From NCBI GenBank assembly GCA_024760905.1, contig CM045745.1, positions 9,257,782 through 9,321,781 on the forward strand: a stretch of 64,000 nucleotides of DNA, read 5' to 3'. A program made the translations under genes and the position numbers. The notes under the pieces are model-generated. The model was not told the DNA's origin. It did not search any database and saw only the letters and a program-made list of their open reading frames with translations. This document shows positions 44,464 through 55,014 of the stretch, one piece after another. Position 1 is the first letter of the stretch. Each line of letters begins with the position of its first letter. Origin of the DNA: Plotosus lineatus (Eukaryota > Chordata > Actinopteri > Siluriformes > Plotosidae).

Positions 44464-45009
44464 GATCTTGTTTCACTGTACTTCATTCAAACGCTTAGAA
44501 AATCCAATAAAGACAATATTACCTTATATCCCATTTCCTCATTAAGAACTATTGTACGGTTTGGTTTTATCATTTCTTCCAGAAAGGCTGAGGGTCAAAA
44601 ACTCAAGCTCACAAATTCACCTACACCTACATAATTCACATCTAATATATTGACACTGTGATTAAGATATATATATAGAGGAACGCTTTCCCCTAAAAAC
44701 CTTATGTTCTCCAACATATTAATCAACACAAACCTCTGGATGTGTTTTATGATGGATTTCACAGTGCAATGAGCAAGAAAATACAGCATAAGTATACAGT
44801 ACCACATTGTACTGTAATCTAAAATTCACATAATCTAAACGCACCCTTCTGTAAAGAGTTATAAAAACCAACCAGTAAAACAGTTCAAGATAAAGAATCT
44901 GGGATATAAGGGGCAATTATTTTCCATCTGATATTTTCCATTTGATTTCCAGTTGATAGTTACAGTAATAGTATTGTTTTAAAAATCCTTCTGCTTTTAG
45001 TATATATAA

Positions 45010-45260
45010 CAGGCCTCCGTCAGTCTCAAAGGACGATGGAGCTGCGCTCTGGCTGGTATCCCGGCTAGTGATACTCTCCAGTGCGCAGAGCCTGGGTAGA
45101 AAGTATGGAGGACAGGCTGTTGCCCAAACAGCAATTCCCCCATCTCGGCGCCACCGAAAGGATCCAATGGAAGGGCAGAAACCGATACTACTGGGTTCCA
45201 GTGCCGCTGCAGGAGTTGCCAGAACGTTACTGTGAACGAACGGCCTCAGGGGACTCCAAT
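45010..45260 (+). repeat. Unnamed repeat-like sequence
   Basis: GCCTCCGTCAGTCTCAAAGG to AACGTTACTGTGAACGAACG has the look of a dispersed fish repeat known to me only by appearance. There is a short ORF without domain features. Confidence 0.35.
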
Positions 45261-45266
45261 TTGAAA

Positions 45267-45497
45267 CATACTGATGGCTATCCAGCTACTCTTGTCAAAA
45301 GTCCACAATGGTTCTTTTACATGAACCTCACACCATAGACAGTGACAGACATGGCCGGCCTTTGATAACCCAGTTAGCTGCACTGGGAAGTGGGGGGGGG
45401 GGGGGGGTGTAGTGGCAACTTGTTGAGAGCAGGGCTTGAACCCCCAACTCTAGGATCAGTGATCCAGCCGACATTACCACCAGGCTACCACTGCCCT
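45267..45497 (-). repeat. SINE-1 head and core
   Basis: Plus strand from ACTGATGGCTATCCAGCTAC to ACCAGGCTACCACTGCCC, with an extended G-run at 45392-45407. Tail missing. Confidence 0.82.
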
Positions 45498-45527
45498 TAT
45501 ATGTATATAGTACTAATATATGTATGG

Positions 45528-45774
45528 GCTCATGATCGAGAGGTTTTGTGTTCAAATCCCAGTTAGACCCCCACTGTGCTAAGACCCCTGGGCAAGGTCG
45601 TAACCACAAGTGTACCTCTGTTCACCCAGCAGAATAAATGGGTACCAGTTAAAAATGTACTGGGAAGGTAACCTGCGATGGACTACCATCCCATCCAAGA
45701 GGAGTTGAACTCCTGGTCGCTTCAAGCTATGGAAACCGGAAATAAACATCGGCCGAATGAGCCACTTGGCTCGG

Positions 45775-45778
<4 letters not shown>
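45528..45778 (+). repeat. SINE-3 copy (tRNA-like), plus strand
   Basis: GTGTTCAAATCCCAGTTAG (B-box region), CCCTGGGCAAGGTCGTAACC, AATAAATGGGTACCAGT, CCTGCGATGGACTACCATCC. It ends at a (GT)n tract, 45778-45832. The same family is inverted at 47.8 kb. Confidence 0.75.
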
Positions 45779-45832
<54 letters not shown>

Positions 45833-45834
<2 letters not shown>

Positions 45835-46705
45835 AGAAGGATAAAATCAATCTTTAAACCTATTCATGAAACCATTAATGGGAACTTTAACGGCGGTTTT
45901 CCCAGATTAAGCAGAGGGGTTTGGGTTGGCCCTGTTACTATGGAGGCTGTTGCAGAGTCAATCAATATATTCTGTCAGTGAAGTGGGATCAATCAGAAAT
46001 CATTAAAAATTCAATTACAACTAATTCAAAACATATAGTCAATCCTGTAAATGTTCACATCAAATATTTTTGGCAAATATTAATCGTGACATGTACCTGT
46101 GTAGTGATTGATGATGTTGAAATGATTCATAATTTTAAAGTGCATTATATTATAGTTAGAATATGTATATTTTTGTTATGTATTGTATTAAAGTTGTAAT
46201 AAAACAGAATTTGTGTAGTTTCAGCTACAAAAGGTCCTGAACGGTGACAGGTTTATCTTTAAATGCTTAAATGTCAACAATTTTTAAAACAGTGTAATGA
46301 TTCTACATGCTCATGCTTTGCTTTGCAGTGGTGCTTCAGGTTACTTTTGATTAGCATCACATTGCCTCAACAGACTCCATAAAGTTCATCGCAAGTTAAA
46401 CAGATCATACTAGTGAAGGTATATAAATATCCACAAAAAACTTTTCAGCCCTGTAACTAGACTCTCGTCCTATGATCTACGTTCAGATAAACAATTACAT
46501 TATTCTGTGTTCAATCACAACAAATGCTCTGCAGACTGGTTTATAAAATGAACTAGAGTCAGTGGGGGTTTTTAAAGTACTGTATATGTTTTCTCACTTA
46601 ATTAGACTTTTAAAACTTTGCCTATCCACTCATTTAAATGCTTGAGCAGTATAGAGTGGCAAAATTTCCTATAACGTTACCCTTTATAGCTTAAAATAAT
46701 GACTA
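45833..46705. other. Unassigned stretch
   Basis: AT-rich intergenic DNA, no exon or repeat family seen. Confidence 0.5.
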
Positions 46706-47741
46706 CAGACGCTCCCCGACTTACGTTCATTCGTTTTATGTTTTTTTGATTGAACTTTTTTTTTTCCAAAAAAAAAAATTATGTCAAATTTTGACTTTAG
46801 CGTGCTTTCTGTAGTACGTTGACGTAATGACGCAATGACAAAAAAAAAACGACAGGATGAACGTGCCCCTCCTTCTTCCCCGTTCACTGCGTGTTACCCT
46901 TGTGTTAAGACGTCGTCTCTGTGATCTTTGTGTTCACACTGTTTTGCGGACTTTTGTAACCCTAAGCAAATATGGTTGGTCAGAAGCGTAGGCCTACTAG
47001 CATGGGTGCAAGTCTCATACACAAAGATGAATTAACTATCTGCTCAGATTGGTGCAATCCTCCATGCATACTCGGTTAAGCAAAGAGAGTTGTAAAATTA
47101 ATGAAAACCCGAATCCAGAAAAGAAAGCGGACTCTCCGCTCTGCTGGTGATTCATATCAGTGCAGGCTGAGTACTAAACCAGTATTCAAGGGCGCCCTTG
47201 ATCACTTGAAAGACCGGAAATCCATATAACCCGCGCTTTGTCTCAAGCACAAATAAGTAAATAAGTGTTGAGCGCCTCATATATTGTAAGCGTTGATTGG
47301 CTGTTTAAAGCTTCATGTAAAGTGACTCGGCTCAGCTTCATGTAAAGTGACCATCCGTCGACCATCAGAACTATTTACAAGCAGAAAGATCGCATCATAG
47401 AGAATGTTAAAGGTAATATTTGATACTGTATTTGATATTTGATGAGTGAACTTGACTAAAATTTATCTATTTTAAATTATTTTGCTTGAATTTCATTTAT
47501 TTGAAATTAATGTTGATATGATGTGATATATTTCATATTATTTTACAATGTTATGTTTATAATAATTGATTAAGAGGTGTTTTATGAGATACGGTAATGG
47601 TATTTATGGATGTATAGTACAGTATGAACGTCATCCGTCACTGGAACATACAGTAACAACTTACGTTTTTTTTTTTGTTTTTTTTTCAACTTACGTTCAG
47701 CCGTCCAGAACCAAACAAAAATGTAAGTTGGGGAGCATCTA
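46706..47741. mobile_element. Tigger/pogo deletion copy, family T1 copy D
   Basis: Left terminus CAGACGCTCCCCGACTTACG and right terminus TAAGTTGGGGAGCATCTA, flanked by TA. At 46972 an ATG opens a 35-codon ORF beginning MVGQKRRPTSMGASLIH, the same as in copy C apart from a few substitutions. Confidence 0.88.
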
Positions 47742-47772
47742 TATATACTGTATAGCGATATTATCCGCAAAC

Positions 47773-48090
47773 ATGGTAAGGTAAGGTAAGGTAAGTCTGT
47801 TGGGTTTTTACACCCGAGCCTCGTGGCTCATCAGGCCGGTGCTTATCCCTGGTTTCTATAGCGTGAAGCGACCAGGAGTCCAACTCCTCCTGGATGGGAC
47901 GCTAGTCCATCGCAGGTTACCTTCCCAGTATATTTTACTGGTACCCATTTATACTGCTGGGTGAACAGAGGCACACCTATGGTTGACACCTTGCCCAGGG
48001 GTCTTAGCACAGTGAGGGTCTCAGTGGGATTCGAACTCACGACCTCCGGATCATGAGTGCAGCACCCTAACCACTACACCACCGCAAACA
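47773..48090 (-). repeat. SINE-3 copy, minus strand, with (GGTAA)n at its 3' end
   Basis: Plus strand: GGTAAGGTAAGGTAAGGTAAG, CCCGAGCCTCGTGGCTC, CCATCGCAGGTTACCTTCCC, GGATTCGAACTCACGACC and CACTACACCACCGC. The tRNA-like head lies at the right. Confidence 0.8.
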
Positions 48091-48704
48091 TAGCATATAA
48101 TAATTTTCAGGAATAAAACTCATTTATGACATTTGGATGGCACCCTTATCAAGAAAGACTTTCATTTATCTTTTTTCTTATATACAATTGAGGCTTATGG
48201 GCCTTGCTCATGTGCCCAACAGTGGCAGCTTGGTGGTACTGGGGTTTGGGCCACTGACCACTGGATGACCAGAGCATTAAGCATTGGCGCATCACTGCTC
48301 CAGTTTAAAATATGAAAGCTAATTTGTTACAAATGAAAAGTAATTAGCCGTGCCGATTTCACCTAAAACACCTTTAAATGGAATGTAGAAGTCGGTGTGA
48401 GCTAGCTGGCAAGGTAGCCAACATGGTATCATGCTAGTGTGTTTTTTTCATTGCCTATTTCTTCAAGCGCTTCAAAAATAAAGAGAATATTTCTTCATAT
48501 TCTGACCAACATACAAAAATTCACACTCACTCTCACACAACCAGGGGAGCTTTGGAACAGTCAGTTAGCCTCCACCCTTCACAAATAAACACCAGAGCCC
48601 TTTTTTTCCCCCAGAATGTCCCTCATATTGCTGAACCATATACAATTTCTTCCTACATTCATGCATCCAGTCATTTGTTTTTCTAAGCGGTTTAATCCTG
48701 ATTA
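48091..48704. other. Unassigned stretch
   Basis: Possible degraded SINE piece near 48500-48660; nothing else recognised. Confidence 0.4.
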
Positions 48705-49067
48705 GGTGGGCAGTGGTGGACTGGTGGTATAGGGTGCTGGATCACTGATCCTAAGATTGCGGGTTCGTGTCCCACTCTGCACAAGGTTGTCACTGTCCCC
48801 CCCCCCCCCCCCCCCCCCCCAGTGCAGCTAACTGTGTTTTCAAAGCCCGGCCATGTCCCTCACTGTCTGTGGTGAGAGGTTCATGTAAAAGGACCGTTGC
48901 TGACTTTCGACAAGGGTAGCTTCATAGCCGTCAGCGTGTTTCTGCACCTTGTTAAGGGTTGTGTCAGGAAGGGTGCCTGACGTAAAAACCTATGCGAAAT
49001 CAAACATGCAAATCAGATGATTGACTGTGGTGACCCCTGAGAAAGACGGAAAACCCAAAAGGAAAGG
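48705..49067 (+). repeat. SINE-1, full length, RTE-type tail
   Basis: Head GGGCAGTGGTGGACTGGTGG, a C-run of about 22 at 48798-48820, core, GGTTGTGTCAGGAAGGGTGCC, then GTGGTGACCCCTGAGAAAGACGG. Confidence 0.9.
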
Positions 49068-49172
49068 GAGCTTAATCCTAATTAGGGTCACGGGGTGGCT
49101 GGTGGCAATCTCAGCCAACTCTGGGCGAGGGCGAGGTACATCTTGGACAGTTTGCTGGACCATTGTAGGGCC

Positions 49173-49217
<45 letters not shown>

Positions 49218-49400
49218 ACGCTGATACCTAGGGGTGATTTGGAACAGTCAGTTAGCTTACAGTGCATGTTTCTGGATTATGGGGAGAAACCGGAAACCCA
49301 CAAAAGCAAAGAGAGAACATGCAAATTCCACACAGAATCACCCGAGCCTTCTTGCTGAGAGATGGATGTGCTCACCACTGTTTAACAGTTTCTTTTCATT
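49068..49400 (-). repeat. L2-like tail fragment plus SINE-2 copy, with (CA)n
   Basis: 49072-49170 is a reversed tail (TTAATCCTAATTAGGGTCAC). (CA)n at 49171-49214. 49215-49390 is a reversed SINE-2 piece (AACCGGAAACCCACAAAAGC, AGAACATGCAAATTCCAC). Confidence 0.7.
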
Positions 49401-50499
49401 TTTTTTTTTAAATAAAATTATTGAATAAATGTAACATTGCACTTGCAGTCATGCCATTATATTGAATATTAGCATTCACTTTGCAAGCTTGTGCCTGTAG
49501 TGAACCACACAGCTGTTCCGATATGCAGTGCACCCGCACTCTTGCTTATCCAATATAATTCAATACAATTTAATGAATCTATAAAGGTCGTCTGGGGAGT
49601 GCATTCATGGTATGCTATAGTTTGGTGGTGTTTGTTTTTCATATTATCTGCATAAATGTAGCTTGAGCCAGGAAACAGTTCTGACCTTCAGCTATGTTCG
49701 TCAGTGAACTTCTGTGATGACCACATCTCACAACTCACTTTTTATATTTATGCAAATGACATCTTTTTAAAGCTCGGTGTGATTATATAAACATACTTGA
49801 TTCACATCGTTTATTGCCAGGAGCATTTCAGTTTGTTTTGGGGTTTTATTTTAGTGTCTTCTGACAGTATAATGCCTATGATTGACTCTTAGACAGTAAA
49901 ATAAAGACTGTAATATTACAATATGGCCAATTATTATTATTATTATTGTTATTATTATTATCATTATTTTGCTTTCACCTGTAATGCTATGCCAATATTC
50001 CTGACTCTCATCATCAAAATCATTTTCAGCCAGTTTCTCACAGGTGCAAAAGCGCAATACAAGACATTGCATAGTTGCACTGCACACACAAGAGGAAAAA
50101 AGAATTACATTACATGACAAAAGAACAAGATGAATGAAAATGTTGAGACTATTCCTGTTGAAGGAAACCATGGATAAACTTTATATGTGTCTATGAAAGA
50201 AAATAGACACATCAGATCTTGGAAGTGCTGACTGGATGTATTATAGGCAGCGCCTGCATGAAACAAAATAGAATATTAGTTAGTGTCAAATATGACTTCA
50301 TCTAATCCAGTCTTACATGCACATGTTACCCGCAGACATGTCAGGCATACCAGAGTGAGTTGTCTAACACCTTGTGATTTAAGTTGGTGTCAGCATTTCA
50401 ACTTGAACTTGAAACATAAACTGAAAATCATAGTCCAGCAGTCCATTTCGTGTGATTAGCTCTGGTAATTATAGGACATTTAACATTTTCAACTCTTAT
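49401..50499. other. Unassigned stretch
   Basis: A (TTA)n tract at 49932-49970; otherwise no feature recognised. Confidence 0.5.
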
Positions 50500-50760
50500 C
50501 ACTTTGCACTCTCAAATGACTGCGGGTTTGTTTATCTTACGACCCTGAGGCTGAGGTGTCTGGCCTGCATTTCGGTTCTTTCCCTTTAGTGCAAGGGTAT
50601 CCTATAAAAAGTCTGACCCACTCTTTCCCCCCTCCCAGCCTTGATATCCAGTAGCAGCTGATCCAGCTCTGTATCAGCACAAATTCTGACCTTTCTCACT
50701 CTTTACATGCAAACAACACTGTAAAATAAGGGTCGGTATTATAATATGTCATTGATATTT
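50500..50760 (+). promoter_or_regulatory. Orphan TATA-containing block in the intergenic region
   Basis: CCTATAAAAAG near 50610-50620 is preceded by a GATA-like CTTATC and a TTTGCAC motif, and followed by a pyrimidine-rich stretch and several GT-type donors. No repeat family is recognised here and no coding exon follows. It could be a promoter of a non-coding RNA, an enhancer, or chance. Confidence 0.2.
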
Positions 50761-51541
50761 ATCTAAGCATTTGCTTTCTTCAATACTGTACGAGTATATA
50801 CAGGGGGAATGTAATTTATCTGCTCAGCACTTCCATGTAATATTTCAGTAACTTATAGTCAATCGTCATCTTGAATCCACGATGTTTCAAATAAAGATAT
50901 AACAGTAATGTTTACAGCCATGTTTTCAAAAATCTCATGAACCGATGTAAAAATACATCCTCGAAATGGCAAGGCTCCAGCAACCATGGTTGAATTACTC
51001 AACTATGAATAGACACCTTCTATAATTTAGTGCAATGAATACAAACAGGGACATAAGCATTGGAACACCGGGTCACTGACTCCCAGACAATCGGAATTCC
51101 TTTAAAACTTGTGAAGGTATATCTACATAGTCGTGATATCATTTTGATGAAGGTTTTAGCATCATTTGACATTTGAACATCATGCTTCATATAATAAATG
51201 CATGCCAGCACACAAAGTATTAAATTTAACAATTTACTGTGTATCCAGTTTCAGAATTTAAAAAAAAGTTATGAGGGTTAGCTTGTACCGTTCCTCGGGA
51301 AATATCCTCAATGATATACCATTACATCATCATGTTAAACATATTTATATGTAGATTTTCATTTAAAATTTCTGCGCCAAGGACACGAAATTTCATGGTG
51401 TCATATTAACCACAGGGAAAGGTACAAAACAACCTAATTTTTGCGCAAATGCATTTTTCAAACCCAGTTTGGTTCTGATTTTTAAATTTATTTAAACGGT
51501 GGGGTTTAAGATTAAGTACATGTAGTGTTGATTTTAATTTA
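50761..51541. other. Unassigned stretch
   Basis: Apparently unique AT-rich sequence; no exon found on either strand. Confidence 0.5.
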
Positions 51542-51893
51542 GCAGTGGTGGTCTATTGGTATAGGGCGCTGGATCGCTGATCCAAAGGTTGGGGGTTCGA
51601 GTCCCACTCTCCACAAGGTTGTCACTGTCCCCCCCAGTGCGGCGAACTGGGTTATCAAAGGCGGGCCATGTCTCTCACTGTCTATGGTGAGAGGTTCATG
51701 TAAAAGAACCATTGCTGACATTCGTAAAGAGTAGCTGCAAAGTCGTCAGTGTGTTTCTGTCCCTTGCTAAAAAAAAGGGTTGTGACAGGAAGGGCATCCG
51801 ACGTAAAAACCACTGCCAAATCAAACGTGTGAATCAAAATGATTCGCTGTGGCGACTCCCGAGTAAAAGGGAAAAAGCCGAAAGGAAGACAGA
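51542..51893 (+). repeat. SINE-1, full length, RTE-type tail
   Basis: GCAGTGGTGGTCTATTGG head, B box GTTCGAGTCCC, core, GGGTTGTGACAGGAAGGGCA, GTGGCGACTCCCGAG, GCCGAAAGGAAGACAGAC. Confidence 0.93.
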
Positions 51894-51894
51894 C

Positions 51895-52135
51895 TTACTC
51901 ATTTGTGTAATCATAATAGGGTCATGGGGGCTGGAGCCCATCTCAGCCAACACGAGATGAATCTGTAGAACGCCCTGAACAGCTTACCAAACTATCACAG
52001 ATAACTCATTGACACTCATATTCACACCAAGGGGCAATTTGAAACAGCTTATTAGATTAAACTGCATGTCTTTGGACTGTGGGAGGAGAATAGAGTACCC
52101 CAGAGAAAGCCCATGGAGTTTCTGAGTAATTCGTA
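51895..52135 (-). repeat. SINE-2 copy
   Basis: Plus strand has a reversed tail (TGTGTAATCATAATAGGGTC), AGGGGCAATTTGAAACAG and TCTTTGGACTGTGGGAGGAG. Confidence 0.7.
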
Positions 52136-52158
52136 ATATTCACTTAGCAGAGTAATTC

Positions 52159-52419
52159 CCCCAGTGCAGCTAACTGGGTTATCAAAGGCGGGCCATGTCT
52201 CTCACTGTCTATGGTGAGAGGTTCATGTAAAAGAACCATTGCTGACGTTCGTAAAGAGTAGCTGCAAAGCTGTCAGCGTGTTTCTGTCCCTTGCTAAAAG
52301 GGTTGTGACAGGAAGGGCATCCGACGTAAAAACCTCTGCCAAATCAAACGTGTGAATCAGATGATTCGCTGTGGCGACTCCCGAGAAAGGGAAAAAGCCA
52401 AAAGGAAGACAGACAGACA
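52159..52419 (+). repeat. SINE-1, 5'-truncated, RTE-type tail, with 17-bp target duplication
   Basis: Begins at CCAGTGCAGCTAACTGGG and ends in (AGAC)n. Perfect direct repeats ACTTAGCAGAGTAATTC flank it at 52142-52158 and 52420-52436. Truncation at the 5' end with an intact duplication is the mark of target-primed reverse transcription. Confidence 0.93.
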
Positions 52420-52436
52420 ACTTAGCAGAGTAATTC

Positions 52437-53150
52437 TCAATTATGTTCTGTGGCGCCCCCTCTAGGAAGAAAAAAAATGTCACCTCCACCCCCCTCCACC
52501 GCCCCATGAGCGACTATAAATAGTATCGTCAATAAAATTGCTAATAGTACATCTCTGCATAACATTTTGTCTCTATTAACATTAAAAACAAAAAGAAAGA
52601 AATATAGTTCAACTTACAATAAAGAAAACTTCATTAATATTGTTTTTTAATCTGTAACAGAAAAGATTTAAAGTGCACTAATGTGCTTGAAATAAAAAAT
52701 ACATACATACTTATTTCAACTTATTCAACTTATTTATGTCTTAATAATATCTCTCCACTTTTATCTTTGTTCCTGTTAGAAATTTTTCCGTGTTGTTTTT
52801 GAGAGATTGTTTACTGCACTTCATATTGTTTGCTCGTGCGAAAAACCGCTACACCATAGCGCGACAATGACAGCGGCACTGCCAACTAATGGAGTGGAGG
52901 TGCAATTACACTTAATTCTCGTACACAATTCCAGAAAAGCATGTTCCCTAGGTTCATACCCGCACCCCACTATCTGAGAATGATTGACTTACCAACATAC
53001 TCTTCAGTTTAATTGCCTAATTAATATTACACAACACTGATGGAATAAACCCATGTGAAAATATCATTCATATACTTCCACAAAGCAAAATGTTTTAATT
53101 GATGACCTGTACATTCCTTGATTACTCTATTTTATTTCATTTCATTTTTT
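52437..53150. other. Unassigned stretch
   Basis: AT-rich sequence without recognised repeats or exons. Confidence 0.45.
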
Positions 53151-53156
53151 TGTAAC

Positions 53157-53482
53157 CGCTTAATCCTAATTAGGGTTGTGGGAAGGCTGGCGCCCATCCC
53201 AGCCGACTCCGGGTGAGGGCAGAGAACACACTGGACAGCTCGCTAGGCCATAAACACGCTGACGGCTATGCAGCTCCTCTTGTTGAAAGCCAGCAATGGT
53301 TCTTTTACATGAACCTCCCACCATAGACAGTGAGAGACATGGCCAGCCTACAATAACCCAGTTAGCTGCACTGGGGGGGGGGGACGGGACAGTGACAACC
53401 CATTGAGAGTGGGGCTTGAAACACCCCACCAACCTTGGGATCAGTGATCCAGCAGCTTTACCACCAGGCCACCACTTCCCCT
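53157..53482 (-). repeat. SINE-1, full length, L2-like tail
   Basis: Plus strand CGCTTAATCCTAATTAGGG (tail) to ACCAGGCCACCACTTCCC (head), with a G-run near 53377. Confidence 0.9.
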
Positions 53483-53699
53483 TAATACTTCCAACAACAT
53501 ATAATGAAACCAAGAGTATGATCTACAAGGGTCTCATGTGAATTCATAACAAATTATATTTTGTAATGCATTAGCCTAGTTCCTCTCTTTAGAGCAGGAG
53601 AAAAATAGCCTGTAATTGGTTTAACCAAATATAAATATTCATGCTAAATTCTGTTATTATTTACTTTCATTGCACATACGCACTACTTCTATTACTAGT

Positions 53700-53733
53700 A
53701 GTATATATAGTATATATTAAATACGAGTATATA

Positions 53734-53807
<74 letters not shown>

Positions 53808-53940
53808 TAGAAATATAGGATATTTCGTTCAGTGTGTCAGGTATATCTCCGAACGGCATTAATAAAATCTGTCTATCATCTATCTGTCTATCTGTCTATC
53901 TGTCTACTGGTCTACTGGTCTACTGGTCTACTGGATGTTG
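53700..53940. repeat. Long TA microsatellite and TCTG/TACTGG-type tandem repeats
   Basis: (TA)n at about 53734-53804; (ATCTGTCT)n and (TCTACTGG)n at 53878-53935. Confidence 0.95.
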
Positions 53941-54059
53941 TGTAATCATTGTATGTGTATTATGTATCACTTATCTACTGTACTTAATTACTTTATCTCA
54001 TATCTCCCACCCGCTTCACAACCTGTTGATCAGTCACACAGGTACATGTCCACTGAGAG

Positions 54060-54405
54060 ACTAATACATACCACCTAAATGCCCTACTGAATGACACAGG
54101 AAATCATTCCTAACTGTGGCCATGAAACTGTACAAAACTTCTCCATGTAGCAACATCATCCACTCACTCACTATTCATTCTGTATCTGTATATACATAGA
54201 TATAAATAACTTCTAATTTTAGACTCACATATACTAGTAGATATATTATGCACATGTAGAATCTGTATGTAGAATCGTATATCTAAAATATTTGTCGGTT
54301 CTTAAATATTCTGTAGTGAGACTTTATCTGACTCTACTTGTATGGAACAACTATGTGCACAAAATTTCCTCCTGGATCAGTAAAGTATTCTGATTCTGAT
54401 TCGAA
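54060..54405 (+). mobile_element. Rex1/L2-type LINE 3' end
   Basis: A broken-frame RKSFLTVAMKLYKTS-like C-terminus near 54100-54145, a 3' UTR, and the end CCTGGATCAGTAAAGTATTC followed by (TGATTC)n. Confidence 0.65.
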
Positions 54406-54469
54406 TAACTGTTGGTTATTAATAGCCTGGGGGGGGACGGGGGGACAAAGCTCTAAAATAAATTTAGAG

Positions 54470-54591
54470 ACAGAATGGTGGCATAGAATCAGTGTGCCCA
54501 CCTGACAGCAAGAATGTCCCAGGTTGGCATACAGAGTCCAAAGACATGCACGTTCTAAATTGTCCCTTGGTGTGAGCGTGAGTGTAAATGC

Positions 54592-54668
<77 letters not shown>

Positions 54669-54795
54669 GCCTTGCAGTGGATTAGCAAGATGTTTGGGAT
54701 TTAACCTTCTTGGTTCAGAATCAGCTGAGTCACACTGTGACCCTTGTAGGATTAAGGGGTTTAGCAAATGAATGAATGAATGAATGAATGAATGA
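54470..54795 (+). repeat. SINE-2 copy with a long (GT)n inside
   Basis: Head region ATGGTGGCATAGAATCAGTG, GAGTCCAAAGACATGCACG, (GT)n 54595-54664, tail GTAGGATTAAGGGG and (ATGA)n at 54770-54800. Confidence 0.75.
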
Positions 54796-54989
54796 ACGAA
54801 TGCGGTACCATTTAAAAATGTTCTCATTTTCAAGATTAATGCTGTCGATAAATCGTGACTGTGTTCACTGTAAGTGGATATGAGGAAACACAGGAATATT
54901 AGCTCATGCTTCATTTACAGCACTGGACAGGATGAGTTAAATCATGAAATCATAAGTCAATGTAGTTCAGAACAGCAAATGTAATAATA

Positions 54990-55014
54990 ACACTTACTTT
55001 CACTGGCCAGACAG
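54990..55014 (-). other. c4orf54: Splice donor 17 nt after the C4orf54 stop codon
   Basis: On the minus strand the stop is followed by CAGTGAAAGTAAGTG. The match to a GTAAGT donor places the exon end at 54998. This suggests the 3' UTR continues in a downstream exon. The spacing is under the usual 50-nt nonsense-decay limit. I did not identify the acceptor. Confidence 0.4.
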
